Assembly (NCBI GenBank): GCA_910890315.1 | Contig: CAJVGD010000017.1 | Coordinates: 248,001-312,000, forward strand | DNA length: 64,000 bases | DNA from: Serendipita indica DSM 11827 | Lineage: Eukaryota; Basidiomycota; Agaricomycetes; Sebacinales; Serendipitaceae | Reading direction: 5' to 3' | In this document: piece after piece, positions 46,270 through 56,822 of the stretch | Layout of the letters: each line of letters starts with the position of its first letter | Numbering within the stretch: position 1 is the first letter of the stretch | Made by a program: the position numbers and the translations under genes | The notes under the pieces: generated by a model | What the model was told of the DNA's origin: nothing | The model's input: the letters and a program-made list of their open reading frames with translations, nothing else | The model's database searches: none

Positions 46270-47758
46270 ATGGAGAGTACCAAAAGTCAACCGCAGGAAA
46301 GTGGAGGAAATGTCACTCCCACATCCCCTCAGAGTTCCTTATCGGCATCGGCTCCCCTAATCTCATCCAAGACGAGAAAGTATTCGTCATATTTTGAACC
46401 AGGAGAGATCGCCGCTATGAGTGCCAAGCAGCGCGCAGGCATATCTGAAGACTCACAAGAAAAGATGAGACAACTCGCCTGTACCTTTATAGAGACAATA
46501 GGGCAGAGGATGGGCTTGTAAGTGTGGCAATGTTCTGTCGCGTGCCAATTCTCAGGATTTTCTAGTCCGAGAAGAACTATTGCGACAGGTCAGACCATTT
46601 ATCATCGATTCAGGCTCTATTTCCCCATGAAGGAGTTCAGTTACATCGTAGGTATCAGTGACTCTCTGAGGATAAAGTCTGACCTAGAGTTGTAGGACGT
46701 CGCACAAGCGGCGCTATATGTCTCAGCAAAGCTTCATGATACTCTCAAGAAGCCTCAGGATATTTTGGAGGTCGGATATATGATTCAATATCCCAAACTG
46801 GTCAATAAAGCGACGGGCATGTTGGATATTGACATAAACGTCAGTATTTTCCGGTATATTTGTACCGTATACTTATATTCTATAGCGTAGAGCTGAAGAC
46901 CGGAAGAAGCTATTAGCAATTGAACGTCTGATCCTGGAGACCATCTGCTTCAAATTTACCATCCAAATGGCATTTCCATACGTCATCAAGTTCTCCAAGG
47001 CCCTCGATGTCTCGAAAGACCTGGCGAAGCTGGCATGGCGATTGTGTGCGGACAGGTGAGTTGCTCTGCTGTTGCGACGCCACTCTAATAAATCGTCGCA
47101 GTCATAGAACCGTTGTGACCCTAGAATATCCGCCGCATTCTGTTGCGCTAGCGTGCATCTATCTCGCTGGGCTTCTGGCGACATTCGAGGCGCCTCAGCT
47201 GGCCTCGGCTGAGGAATCTACAAAGGCTCGCGCCCTTGTGAATTTGCTGTCCGAGCCAGGTGATTGGGAAGACAAGTATCTGGTCAAAGTGGACGATTTA
47301 CATGGTGCGCATTGTCAATCCTAATAGCGTGTCATTGACACAGACTAGGGATCTGTCAATCGATTCTCGACCTTCTGCGCTCTGCATGCGAAACTGGGAT
47401 GCACAGTTATTCAGCCTCTCCGGCTACGCCATCTTCTCCTTCTCCGTATCCGTCACCAAGAACTCCAAACCCTTTTCGCGGCTCATCCGGGTCTATGGGC
47501 ACCGAAGAGTCCATGATTTTTACCTCTAGCCATGTTATTCGCCTAAAGATTGCACTTCGCGAACAAGCGGACACGCTCAAAGCGAAAGGATATCAATTTC
47601 GGAAGCGGAACACGAGCAGAGCTGTAGCACGTACCCCAACGGCAGCTACTCCCACTGCACCCAAGGATCCAAATATCCCGTCGGCCAGTAAAGATCCTGA
47701 TCCCTCGGTGGGCAAAAACGAAGGCACAGTCAGGTTCTTGTTTGGACTTAATGATTGA
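46270..47758 (+). CDS. Cyclin-box protein, CTD kinase subunit beta (Ctk2)-like
   Basis: An N-terminal Ser/Pro tail (MESTKSQPQESGGNVTPTSP) leads to FEPGEIAAMSAKQRAGISED and the first cyclin box: MRQLACTFIETIGQRMGLPR, TIYHRFRLYFPMKEFSYIDV and ALYVSAKLHDTLKKPQDIL. RRAEDRKKLLAIERLILETI and SHRTVVTLEYPPHSVALACI belong to the second box. The C-terminus is Ser/Pro/Thr-rich (SASPATPSSPSPYPSPRTP) with basic patches. The layout matches C-type cyclins that pair with CTD kinases (Ctk2/cyclin K). Five or more exons are spliced at GT-AG sites. The kinase partner is not in the window. Confidence 0.75.
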
Positions 47759-47797
47759 TTGTATTTTCATCTCACCCTACATGTATATCTTGAACAT

Positions 47798-48214
47798 CTA
47801 GAATAGCGACAATAGGTTGTCCAGACGGCAGATTCCGGCCAAACCAAGCCTCCTCTGTTCTTCTTCTGAAGCAGCTGCGAGCAGTGATTTGGCAATCTGG
47901 TCTGCTACAGTCGCAACATGTGTGCCACCTTTGATAGTCGCAATAGAGTTGGCGAACGACACTTGTTGAAACGTGCCGCTATCGGAGATGGTGAAGGCGA
48001 CCTCCCAGCGGTCATTGATGCGCTCGTGAACCACTGTCTGCTTTACTGAAGCGGCACCAGACTGCTCTGCAGCATTATCTGCGGCAGATGAGACATACAT
48101 CTCGACGTACTGCTTGAATGACTTGATGCCGATGGGCTCGTTGTTGAGATAGACTCTGACGTCCTTGCCGTGCTTCTTCCCCTCGGCGTTGGTCGTCTTC
48201 ATAGTGACAGCCAT
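47798..48214 (-). pseudogene. DNA topoisomerase II fragment (transducer region)
   Basis: From the Met at 48214 to the stop at 47798 the frame encodes about 138 residues. The core KDVRVYLNNEPIGIKSFKQY, then NDRWEVAFTISDSGTFQQVS and FANSIATIKGGTHVATVADQ, is unmistakably the ATPase-transducer part of eukaryotic topoisomerase II. FQQVSF.NSI.TIKGGTHV is its hallmark. It starts abruptly after about 20 unrelated residues and ends in an unrelated tail (RLGLAGICRLDNLLSLF). The GHKL ATP-binding, TOPRIM and cleavage domains are all missing nearby. A full gene is about 1,500 codons, so this is a relic or a very reduced derivative. The frame is uninterrupted. It is wedged between the cyclin stop and the ORC2 start, 22 bp from the latter, on the opposite strand. 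Confidence 0.7.
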
Positions 48215-48236
48215 ATTAGTCCTCGACCATAGCATC

Positions 48237-49742
48237 ATGCCCAGCATCATACATGTCTCAGGAACCCCAGCAAAAGCAAGAGCCAAAAGAGGTCGCGGTA
48301 GAGCCGTTTCCAAGACGCATGCGCGAAGCAGATCGCTCGGAGCGTCCTCTTCGGGAGCGGCCACCTCTGAAGCGGAGAGTGAGACGGAAGATGGGACATC
48401 AAACATGTCAGATAACTCCGAAGAAGATGAAGAAAGAAGAGAAGATTCCTCTGATGAGCCCATGGAGGATGAAAGCGTCGTTTTCGATTCTGACCGCGAC
48501 AATAAAACAACAGGTCACGCAAAGCACCAGGCCAAAATCTCACAGAGGACACCAAGAAAGCCACGAAGAGCTGGACCTCCTCCAAAGGAGACGTTTATCA
48601 ATCAGACGGCCTTTGATGTCTACTTCGCCCACGCCACTGGAAAGTTGTACAAGTCGGACAACTTGATCTCCTCGCTCATTGAACCTCTTACTCAAGGAGA
48701 GTTCGATTCCATCAAAGCACGGATGGAAGCGAAGAGCGAAGATCCGTCGCTGAGGAGACTTGCATCGTCTCACTTTGCCTTTTTCCCACACTATTGGTTG
48801 GAATTGCATGCCGGATACAATCTGCTATTCCATGGCTATGGCTCCAAGCGAAGCGTCCTGACAGAGTTCGCCAAGGAGTTCTGTGCGTCGAATGGTCACG
48901 TTCTTGTCATCAACGGTTACAAGAAAGGAGGTGGATTCAAGACGATACTCGCTGGCTTGAATCAGATACCTGGGTATTCAGATTCAACCGTAGCTAGTGC
49001 AGGGTGGGAGGACCAGATTGCGCGAGCCTACGAATTCTTCAGAAACACGCGACACCCGAGACTATACATCATCGTCCATAATATTGAGTCGCAGGGTTTG
49101 AGGGACAACAAATCTCGCTCCCTCCTTTCGACACTCGCTCTACATCCACGAATACATATAGTTGCTTCAGCCGATCACATAGATACCGCTGCGTTGTGGT
49201 CATCCGGGGAAATATCTGCTCGAAAGCATCCCACCACTGCAGCAGGGGCAGACATACCGGTGTCGAGAGGGTACTCCTGGCTTTTCCACGACCTGACTAC
49301 ATTCCAGCCGTACGTGGAAGAGATGAAGAGCAGGGATATTACTTCTCTGCCTTCCCAAGGGCAGCCATTACCGGGTGCATCAATGACTCATCAAGCTTTG
49401 ACGGAACCTGCCATGGTTCACGTTCTAGCATCGGTCACAGAAAAAGCGAAACGTCTGTTTCAGCTTCTGGCGACGCGCCAAATTGCCGCCATTGAAGAGG
49501 GAGGGGAGAGACAGGTTGTGGGCGTAAGCGGGTTGGAGATGTATGGAATGCAGTATGATCTGCTTTTCAACGAGGCAAGAAAAGGTTTTATAGCGACGAG
49601 CGATGTAGCTCTTCGTGCGCTGTTAGGCGAATTTATGGACCATGGAATGATCAAGATAGGCGGTCAGCCAGAAACTCTGTGGATTCCAGCGACCAAGGAG
49701 ATCATACGAAGAGTGTTGCAGAATATCGAAGCTCAAATCTAG
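48237..49742 (+). CDS. ORC2: Origin recognition complex subunit 2
   Basis: This is a single long open frame. The start at 48237 (MPSIIHVSGTPAKARAKRGR) precedes a disordered acidic/basic N-terminus (SEEDEERREDSSDEPMEDES). The conserved AAA+-like region starts at TAFDVYFAHATGKLYKSDN, with FFPHYWLELHAGYNLLFHGY, GSKRSVLTEFAKEFC, IARAYEFFRNTRHPRLYIIV and HNIESQGLRDNKSRSLLSTL. HIVASADHIDTAALW and SWLFHDLTTFQPYVEE follow, then a C-terminal winged helix (GLEMYGMQYDLLFNEARKGF). Orc2 lacks a functional ATPase site, and the sequence fits that. In-frame codons extend upstream to 48165, but MPSII is the better start. Confidence 0.93.
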   Translation: MPSIIHVSGTPAKARAKRGRGRAVSKTHARSRSLGASSSGAATSEAESETEDGTSNMSDNSEEDEERREDSSDEPMEDESVVFDSDRDNKTTGHAKHQAKISQRTPRKPRRAGPPPKETFINQTAFDVYFAHATGKLYKSDNLISSLIEPLTQGEFDSIKARMEAKSEDPSLRRLASSHFAFFPHYWLELHAGYNLLFHGYGSKRSVLTEFAKEFCASNGHVLVINGYKKGGGFKTILAGLNQIPGYSDSTVASAGWEDQIARAYEFFRNTRHPRLYIIVHNIESQGLRDNKSRSLLSTLALHPRIHIVASADHIDTAALWSSGEISARKHPTTAAGADIPVSRGYSWLFHDLTTFQPYVEEMKSRDITSLPSQGQPLPGASMTHQALTEPAMVHVLASVTEKAKRLFQLLATRQIAAIEEGGERQVVGVSGLEMYGMQYDLLFNEARKGFIATSDVALRALLGEFMDHGMIKIGGQPETLWIPATKEIIRRVLQNIEAQI

Positions 49743-49824
49743 ATGGTCTATAGCCATGCGGTCGTCATTGAGCTATCTACATTGTATCGTAGTAAGACGA
49801 ATAGTGTACAGTCGAGATTACCAC

Positions 49825-51943
49825 TCAATCTACGCGCTTCTTTTTCTTTGCTGGGCCTTCACCGTCACTATCGTCCTTGTCGGCAGAGACCTTGGGCTTG
49901 GGCTTTGGTTTTGGCTTTGTCCCGTCGGATTTGGACTTTTTGGGTGATGGTGATGCGGAGTTGTCCCTCTTCTTCTTCTTCTTCACTGGCGAGTCACTGG
50001 CGTCTGAACCTTCTTCAGAGTCATCAGAAGACGACGTTGGTGATCCTTCATCACTAGTCGATGCTTGGAAATCCTCATCTAGGTATGAAACTGTGAGCAA
50101 AAAAGGGGATGTGGAGAAGACAACTGACCCTCCGAGCTGTCCTCATCGTCTCCGCCTCCACCAGGAGCACGAGGTTTAGGGACGTCTTCTTCGACACTCC
50201 TATCACTTTCCATGTCCTCATCGTCATCACTCCCAAGATCTACTGCCATGGCCTCATCTGCTGCTTCGGTCTTGACGCGAACTCCTTTGCTGGTCAGGAA
50301 ATCCTCGATGTGATCTTTCTCGCCCTTGTCGATGGAAGAAAAAGTAACTTCTGAGCCACCTTTCGGTTCGATACGCAAGTCGATCGTTTTACCAGAGGCT
50401 AATCCACCTCCAATACTAATGATGTTATAAGAGATGTCCAAAGACCGAGAGTATTACATACCGAGTGAGCACAATTTCATACACGTCGGAAATGTTGATG
50501 AGATATGGTTGTTTCGATAGGAAGAAGATGCTCTTCTCCAAGAAATATAGTTCTCCTTGGACGGCTTTCAGGTTGCACTTGATAGGGTGACCAGGATCGT
50601 GGCTCCTGGTCATGCATTAGGAGACGTATGAATAAGTGGGGGTCGACTCACTGTGGGGCGAAGGCGGAGGATGGACGGGCGATATTCTTGCCTACCAGAC
50701 TACGGTAAACGTTCGCAATGATCTGATACGCGAGCCCGTCGTGGCTCTTGTCCAGCCTCCCCTCATACTTTGTCTGAAGTGTTTCCCTATCCGGATTCAG
50801 GTCTGAGGAGTTGGGCCAGGGACGAGACGTACTCATCAATATTCAACTCTGCGGCCATCTGCTCGTCACGATTGAAGACTAGGACGAGGAAGGGATATCG
50901 AGTTTGCCCTTGTCTAATCGGTGGATCGAGATTGACCTATACAAGCAATGAGAGGTGAAATATCTGTACTGATGGAACGTACCACCAAGGAGATATTCTG
51001 TTCGTCTGCTCGTGGCAGTAGGAATAAGCGTGAGATGGTGTTGTACGGGACTTTGTAATCGTATGTCTTGCCGTGTAACCGCAAGAAATTTGGGAACATG
51101 TGAATGTCGTAGCGTCCACGGGGAGTAGTAACCAGAACTTCGTGGAATACGACGATGCTCTCGCCTGTCACTTGTCCAATATCGGCCTTTTCCTTGATCG
51201 TTTCGTGGAAAACTTGGGCAGCACTCTGTTCGTCTCCTTCGTCTCCGTCATCTTTTTGCTGTGTGCCGGGGATATACATGCGTAGCTCCATGAGCTCGTC
51301 AGGCGCGTTTTTGGCGGACCGCTTAACGTCTGGCTGAATAAACTCCAACGAAACCTCCGTCTTGCCGGCAATGTTGGAATTTGCCACCGTTGGGAGTGGA
51401 ATATCGAACGCTGGCTTGTTCCCTATAAGGAAGACAAGGTCTTGCCCTACCATACCGTGTTAGAGCTGGAGTTATGATGGATTTGCTTCACACCTCGGAA
51501 ATCGGTACTTCCCCAATTCCAACCCCTCCAAGAAAGCTCTCTCACTTCGAGATTGATATCAAAGTTTTGTTTGAGTAGGCTTGTCAAAGTATCTTGATCC
51601 TATGAACGAGTCTCAGCACCTAATTCTATCCCATATAGCCGGTACAAACCTCTCTCCTGAATCCTTCAAAGCTCTCTCGCTTCCAGGTATCTTTCAGGCC
51701 AATGCGAAGCTGATAGTTACGCGCAACTCGCGTCCATTCCGCCCATTTGAGCTCCGAGGCAGGCACATTGACTCTTTTATCTCCTTCAAGCACTTTCCAC
51801 GAGATTCCCGTCGCGCCAATGCGTAATCCTTTGAAAAAACGCGCACAAAATCATCAGCGATGGTCAAAGATGGGGTTTATGACGCGTCAAAACGTACTTC
51901 CATGCTCTTCGGTATGCCAGATGTCTACAAACTCGGTGGTCAT
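49825..51943 (-). CDS. POB3: FACT complex subunit POB3/SSRP1
   Basis: This histone chaperone works with Spt16 during transcription and replication. Exon 1 (start 51943) is [15 protein letters not shown], joined in frame through GTACGT to [17 protein letters not shown]. The exons that follow give [73 protein letters not shown] and [20 protein letters not shown]. Later exons carry the double-PH region ([12 protein letters not shown]). An acidic segment ([18 protein letters not shown]) and a Lys-rich tail end AKKKKRVD at 49825. No HMG box is present, as in yeast Pob3 and unlike animal SSRP1. About eight introns are present. The start lies 54 bp from that of the rhodanese-like gene. Confidence 0.9.
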
Positions 51944-51997
51944 TTCGGCGTGGGCGTTGAAGGGTCCAAGGTGAGCGTCAAGGTTTTGACCGCGACC

Positions 51998-52644
51998 ATG
52001 TCCTTCAAGCAGGCATTCTCATTTATAAGCGCAAAGGTACCATCGAATATCGAGTCTTAAATGCCATTCTCAATATCTGACTGGTTGCATTTCAGGAACT
52101 TGCCACTCTCTTGCGGAATCCAGGTTTATATCCTTCTACTCCTCGGCTGGCTAGAGTTGACGGGTTACGGAAAGAGAACAAGATCGCGGTCGTGGATGTC
52201 CGGGATGATGACTACGAAGGAGGCCACATCAAAGGCTGCATCCATTCGCCGTCGGCTGGGTTCTTAGACGGAGGGGTAGAGTCAGTAAGGGAGAAAACAA
52301 AGGAAACACCGGTCGTGGTGTTCCACTGTGCTCTTTCGCAGGTCCGGTATGTTTGAGTTTGATCTGCGCTTTCCGAGACTTATCTCCAGTAGAGGACCCA
52401 AGGCGGCGAGAGTGGGTCCGATGAACTCATATTCAACGATGAATAATATTTTATAGATCTACGCAGAGACAACCGACGAAGTCAGGAAGCGTGGAGGAGA
52501 CGCTCCTATTCCCCAGGAGGTCCTTGTACTCCGAGGTGGCTTTACCGAATTCCAGGCATTGTTCAGAGTAAGAATATTCCAACAACTGCCCTTGAACTCG
52601 ACTTAGATCCTTTTCAGCACGACAAAGACCTCGTGGAGGATTGA
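51998..52644 (+). CDS. Rhodanese/Cdc25-like phosphatase (Ibp1/Acr2-like)
   Basis: The start at 51998 (MSFKQAFSFISAK) is spliced to ELATLLRNPGLYPSTPRLAR. The rhodanese fold shows KIAVVDVRDDDYEGGHIKGC and PVVVFHCALSQVRGPKAA. HCALSQVR has the active-site Cys and Arg spaced as C-X5-R, as in Cdc25-type and Acr2 enzymes, so catalytic activity is expected. The downstream exon reads EVLVLRGGFTEFQALF, then a small last exon HDKDLVED ends in TGA at 52642-52644. Small fungal proteins of this kind act as phosphatases or arsenate reductases. The length of about 155 residues is normal. It is divergent from POB3 and convergent with the RPAP3-like gene. Confidence 0.8.
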
Positions 52645-52695
52645 GACTAGAATTTCTGGAACTAGCCGAATATTTTTTTTCAATACAACTAGGAG

Positions 52696-53993
52696 TTAGA
52701 CTTTCCAGCCTACAGATTCTCCCACCCAGGAGATGATTTTGCGTGCGGCATCCTTTTCCGATTGACTCAGGAAGAGTGCTAAACTGGCAAACCGCGGTAT
52801 CTGGCCAAGATACGTAAGATACTGTGTGATATCGCGCTTCTCCCCTCCGTTCGCCGATCCATAAAGGAGGATTTGGAGAATCCCACCGAGTAACTGCGGC
52901 TCGAGCGATGTACGAAATAGAGTGGGTAGCGTTTGTGGTGCTACACTTTTTAGTATCTTCCATTTCGCCTTGTCATCAACGGCGGAATTCCATTGTATCG
53001 AGAACTCGAATGCGTTGCGCGGTGGTTCTTGCGGAGCCGGGCTTGGAGTAACGATCGGCGACTCAACTTCCGGTGGGGTGTTGCCGCTGGGCTTCGACGT
53101 CACATCCTTCGGCTCAAAGATCGACGCAGAGTGAGTCCCGTCTCTTTTGAAGATTCCCCCACCGACGGCCTTGACTCGCGAGGAGCGCTCTTGTTTGGCT
53201 TGTTGAAAGGATTTTGGTGGGTTGGATGACTCCTTCGAAACTCCTTCTGATATTATTTCGATGATAGGCGCGTCCTTGTTCACCGAGGAGGGCTGGGTGC
53301 TGGTACCATCGACCGTCGGAGCCTCTTCGTCCTCGACAATTTCAATGGGCACCCGCCGACGTCTAGAGTGATCGGTAGGAACATCCTTCGGCACACGTTC
53401 ACTGGAAGCAGTGCGCTACGAGAAGGTCAGACTGGCTTACTATCTTCTTCCGAAATGCGTGCCTGTTTCTCGTCATCCAACAGGGCTTGAATCCGCTTTT
53501 GTTCTTGCTTTGCAGTTTCATTCGCTGGTTCTAATTTCAGGACTTGATCTATATCTATTCTTTGGGAGGTGAGATCCGCCGCACACTGACGACAAGGAAA
53601 ACACCGACCTTGAAGTGCGGTGGAATAGTTACCTAGTCCCGCTCTCGCCTGCCCGCGTCTGAATAGCGCCTTGACATTCTTCGGCTCAATTGTCAAGGCA
53701 CGACCGCAATCCCGCTCTGCATCTTGGAACCTGGAGGCGTATCGGATTAACGACCGGGTGCATTCAGGTCTGTCTCGGAAGAGATGCTGACTTGTTGAGC
53801 TTCAAGTATGCAGCGGCTCTATTGAGGGGAAACGTCGCATCCTTTGGATCTGCCAACATCGCGCTAGTGTACTCTCCAACTGCAGCGGCATAGTTTCCCG
53901 CTTTGAAAAACTCATTTCCCTGAATGAATGCATGAGGATATTGTATATCGAGGACAGCCAAGTGCTCACTTTGGCCTTGAAGGCGGCTGCCAT
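52696..53993 (-). CDS. RPAP3-like TPR protein
   Basis: The N-terminus (MAAAFKAK at 53993, intron, then GNEFFKAGNYAAAVGEYTSA, FPLNRAAAYLKLNK, VKALFRRGQARAGLGNYSTA) holds TPR motifs of the Hsp90-binding type. A disordered, acidic/Pro-rich middle follows. The C-terminal exon (53394-52696) holds the RPAP3-C domain: PRNAFEFSIQWNSAVDDKAK, LKSVAPQTLPTLFRTSLEPQ and LGGILQILL, ending in SWVGESVGWKV. RPAP3 with Pih1 and RUVBL1/2 (R2TP) assembles RNA polymerase II, snoRNPs and PIKK kinases. It is smaller than animal RPAP3 (one TPR cluster instead of two). The stop TAA is at 52696-52698. Confidence 0.83.
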
Positions 53994-54462
53994 TGATGCA
54001 GTTTTGAGATGTAATGGTCAAACTCCAACCAACGCAGACCACCCGAGCCGCATTCTAGCCAGTAGCTATCCAAATGGAGCCACCTTTGCTCTATGAGTAT
54101 CACAAAGTATGCCACAGAAATTCGGATGTTTCTCGCTCCTCCGCTGGAAAACTCGGCGAGTCGCAGCTCGCGGTGTTGACTACACCACATGAGCATTGAA
54201 TTAAGCACCATAACATCTCAGGCAGCGCTCAACGAAGACCAATCGGGCCGCAAACCACTTGACGACGTACGAGGTCACACTTCCGGATCGCAAACGGCCC
54301 TGTTTTTCACGCGCTAGTCGTACCTTTGGAGCGTTTCGATGTATGAAACCCCCGAGAATCTGAACCCGATTCGTGGCGGGGAAATGCGCGTCGGGCGTCG
54401 TATAAAGCCGTAGACAAGCCAGCTACGCGTGCGTTCATCTCCACTGGACTCCCTCTTCCTCG
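53994..54462. other. Intergenic region upstream of LPMO 1
   Basis: About 470 bp lies between the divergent starts of the RPAP3-like gene and LPMO 1. The LPMO core promoter is near its right end. A GCGGGG word near 54376 could fit a carbon-repressor (CreA-type) site, but this is only a short match. No gene is seen. Confidence 0.4.
54401..54407 (+). promoter_or_regulatory. TATA box of LPMO 1
   Basis: TATAAAG stands 56 bp before the ATG of LPMO 1. The same motif at nearly the same distance precedes LPMO 2 and LPMO 4. Confidence 0.65.
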
Positions 54463-55989
54463 ATGATCAGCCCACTCTACCTCCTTAGCGCGCTCTCTGT
54501 CGCTGGCTCAGCCTTTGGCCACACCATCTTCACTCGACTTTATGTCAACGGTCAGTCAAATTTCGAGATCACATCGTCATACTGACTCGAAAATAGGCGT
54601 CGATCAGGGACACTTGTACGTGTTCGTATTACGCAAGTATACTGGACTCATGCGTTTGTAGGACGGGCATTCGTTACCCTACCTATGACGGTCCCATCAC
54701 CGACGTCACCTCAAACGATTTGATTTGCAATGGAGGTCCCAATCCTCTGACTACTGTTAGTTTTCATAGTGTTACCTACCGAAAGCTCACGCATCCTAGC
54801 CTTATCCCTCTACGGTCATTCCAGTCCCAGCCGGAGCTCAACTTACAGCAGAATGGCACCACACCCTTACATCTACACCAGAAACCGACGCCGAAGACCC
54901 AGTCGCAAAGGGTCATAACGGGCCGATCATGGCCTATCTGTGGGTCCAATCTCATACCCTAATCCTTCCTCTCTGACCTAGAATAGTGCAAAAGTTCCAG
55001 ATGCAACCCAAACCACCGTCACGGGTCTTGGTTGGTTCAAGATCTACGAAGGTCTGTCAGTCCTGGTCCTTTATTCCGGCTCAATGGCTCGTTAGATGGT
55101 CTCTCTGGCGGAACATGGGCTGTTGAGAAGCTCATTGCGAACAAAGGAAAGGTCTCGTTCACCGTTCCTTCTTGTATCCCTCCCGGTGGTACGTATAGAG
55201 CGCTGCGGATGCTCCTAGTTCTCATTGGATCATAGACTACTTCCTTCGCATGGAGCTGATTGCTCTCCATGCCGCGTCCAGGTTAGTCCTGAACGCCTTT
55301 GAATTGCTACCGGGTGTATTAATCCGACCTCTAGCTACCCGGGTGCTCAGTTCTACGTGCGTAAACACTCTGCGACTTTCGCGTCTTACCCTGGTTTAGA
55401 TGGAGTGCGCACAAATCCGTATTACTGGTGGCGGCAGTGCTAGCCCAGCAACGTATTCGATACCTGGAATCTACGCGGGAAGTGACCCAGGAATCACCAT
55501 CAAGTAAAGCTCTTCTTTTCGTCTCGGCCTTTACACTAACGCCGTTCCCTCGCCCTTCAACTCTAGCCTGTACTACCCACCTGGTACGTATTTGAGTGAT
55601 TTAGGTTATATGATCTCTGACTTTGCCTTAGTCACTTCATACACCATCCCAGGACCGCGTCCATTCACTTGCAGTGGCAGCAACTCGTCCACCGCCCAAA
55701 GCTCGACTGTCTCGTCTTCCTCTCGCAGCTCGACATCGACGCGCGCTTCGAGTAGCTCAAGCAGTTCGACATCAACGCGTGCTTCGAGTAGTTCTACACG
55801 GGCATCGAGCACCTCTTCGGCAGCCACAGGTACCCAAACGCTCTACGGTGCGCCTCTATTTATGTGGCTTCGAACGGGTATTAACATCGTGCAGGACAAT
55901 GCGGTGGTCAGGGATGGACAGGCCCGACGACCTGTGCCTCTGGCACGTGCAAGGTTTCCAACCAATTCTACTCCCAGTGCCTGCCTTGA
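54463..55989 (+). CDS. AA9 lytic polysaccharide monooxygenase with CBM1, copy 1
   Basis: This secreted copper enzyme oxidatively cleaves cellulose. Signal peptide [19 protein letters not shown] ends before the catalytic His1 ([11 protein letters not shown]). Further residues: [31 protein letters not shown], second copper His in [53 protein letters not shown] and [19 protein letters not shown] (axial Tyr). A Ser/Thr/Arg linker (about 55670-55830) joins the CBM1 exon ([20 protein letters not shown] to QCLP, 55899-55989) with four cysteines. Its first coding exon runs [10 protein letters not shown] without the intron found in copies 2-4 but has an intron inside the next VNG codon. The frame is open at every exon. 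Confidence 0.9.
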
Positions 55990-56822
55990 ATGCGATAGTC
56001 ACTGTATGCAATGTCGCTTTGCTTTATTTTCATTCCTTTGGCTCTCTGATAGTTATATTCTGAGTTATATGGCTTCGTTACAAGGGGTCAGGTGGAGTGC
56101 TTCCCGGTTTCCGAGTTTCCCTCGCCGACAATATGCAGCGACCTAGACAGGCCGCTCCATCGCTTGATACTTGACCCAAAAAGATCTCCCATACACACGA
56201 TATTGTGCAGAACGTTCACGACACGGAATCCGTGCACAGATTCCATTTTATCTGGGAGTCTCCGATGGATTTTCAGCCACACACGCGTGTGACATCTGTT
56301 TCCTTTTCCAATAAGAACTGAATTGGTCTCGAACACTTGACGCCAATGGCGTATTGTTTCCCCCGACCTTTTGTCGTGCTCAATCCTCGTCGGCATGCAT
56401 GCCAACGTGATTCATCGACTACGACACTCCCATATAGTACACTTTCCTGCAATTTGGTATCGGCTCGGCATCCGGTCATCACAAGTCGACGGTGGTGTGC
56501 ACTTTCGAGTCCAGCTTGATTTTTGGGAGCTCATATGCAGTAGGAATCACTCGAGTCGTACTTTGCCACTATAGTTCGCTCAGTGTCTAGGCCTATCCAC
56601 CTATTCAACGCAGAAACCTCACCGTATGGGTCCCACTCGCGGACCGTTAGCGAATTCCGACAAGGTTCCGTTACTGTTTTGTTCCTCCGAAACCTGGGAG
56701 TTTCATACAATCACGGCCGTCCTTGATGATATCGAGAACCGGGCGGCAGCAGTCCCGCCTATAAATGCGGCCTTCTTGAGGGCTCGAGACAGAAATATCC
56801 CCCTCTGAATCAACTGTTTACG
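55990..56822. other. Intergenic region between LPMO 1 and LPMO 2
   Basis: About 830 bp of non-coding DNA. Several short open frames exist (for instance 56092-56292 plus and 56088-56405 minus) but none looks like a protein family or has a splice partner. The right end holds the LPMO 2 TATA box. Confidence 0.45.
56760..56766 (+). promoter_or_regulatory. TATA box of LPMO 2
   Basis: TATAAAT lies 63 bp upstream of the ATG at 56823, comparable with the position in copies 1 and 4. Confidence 0.65.
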
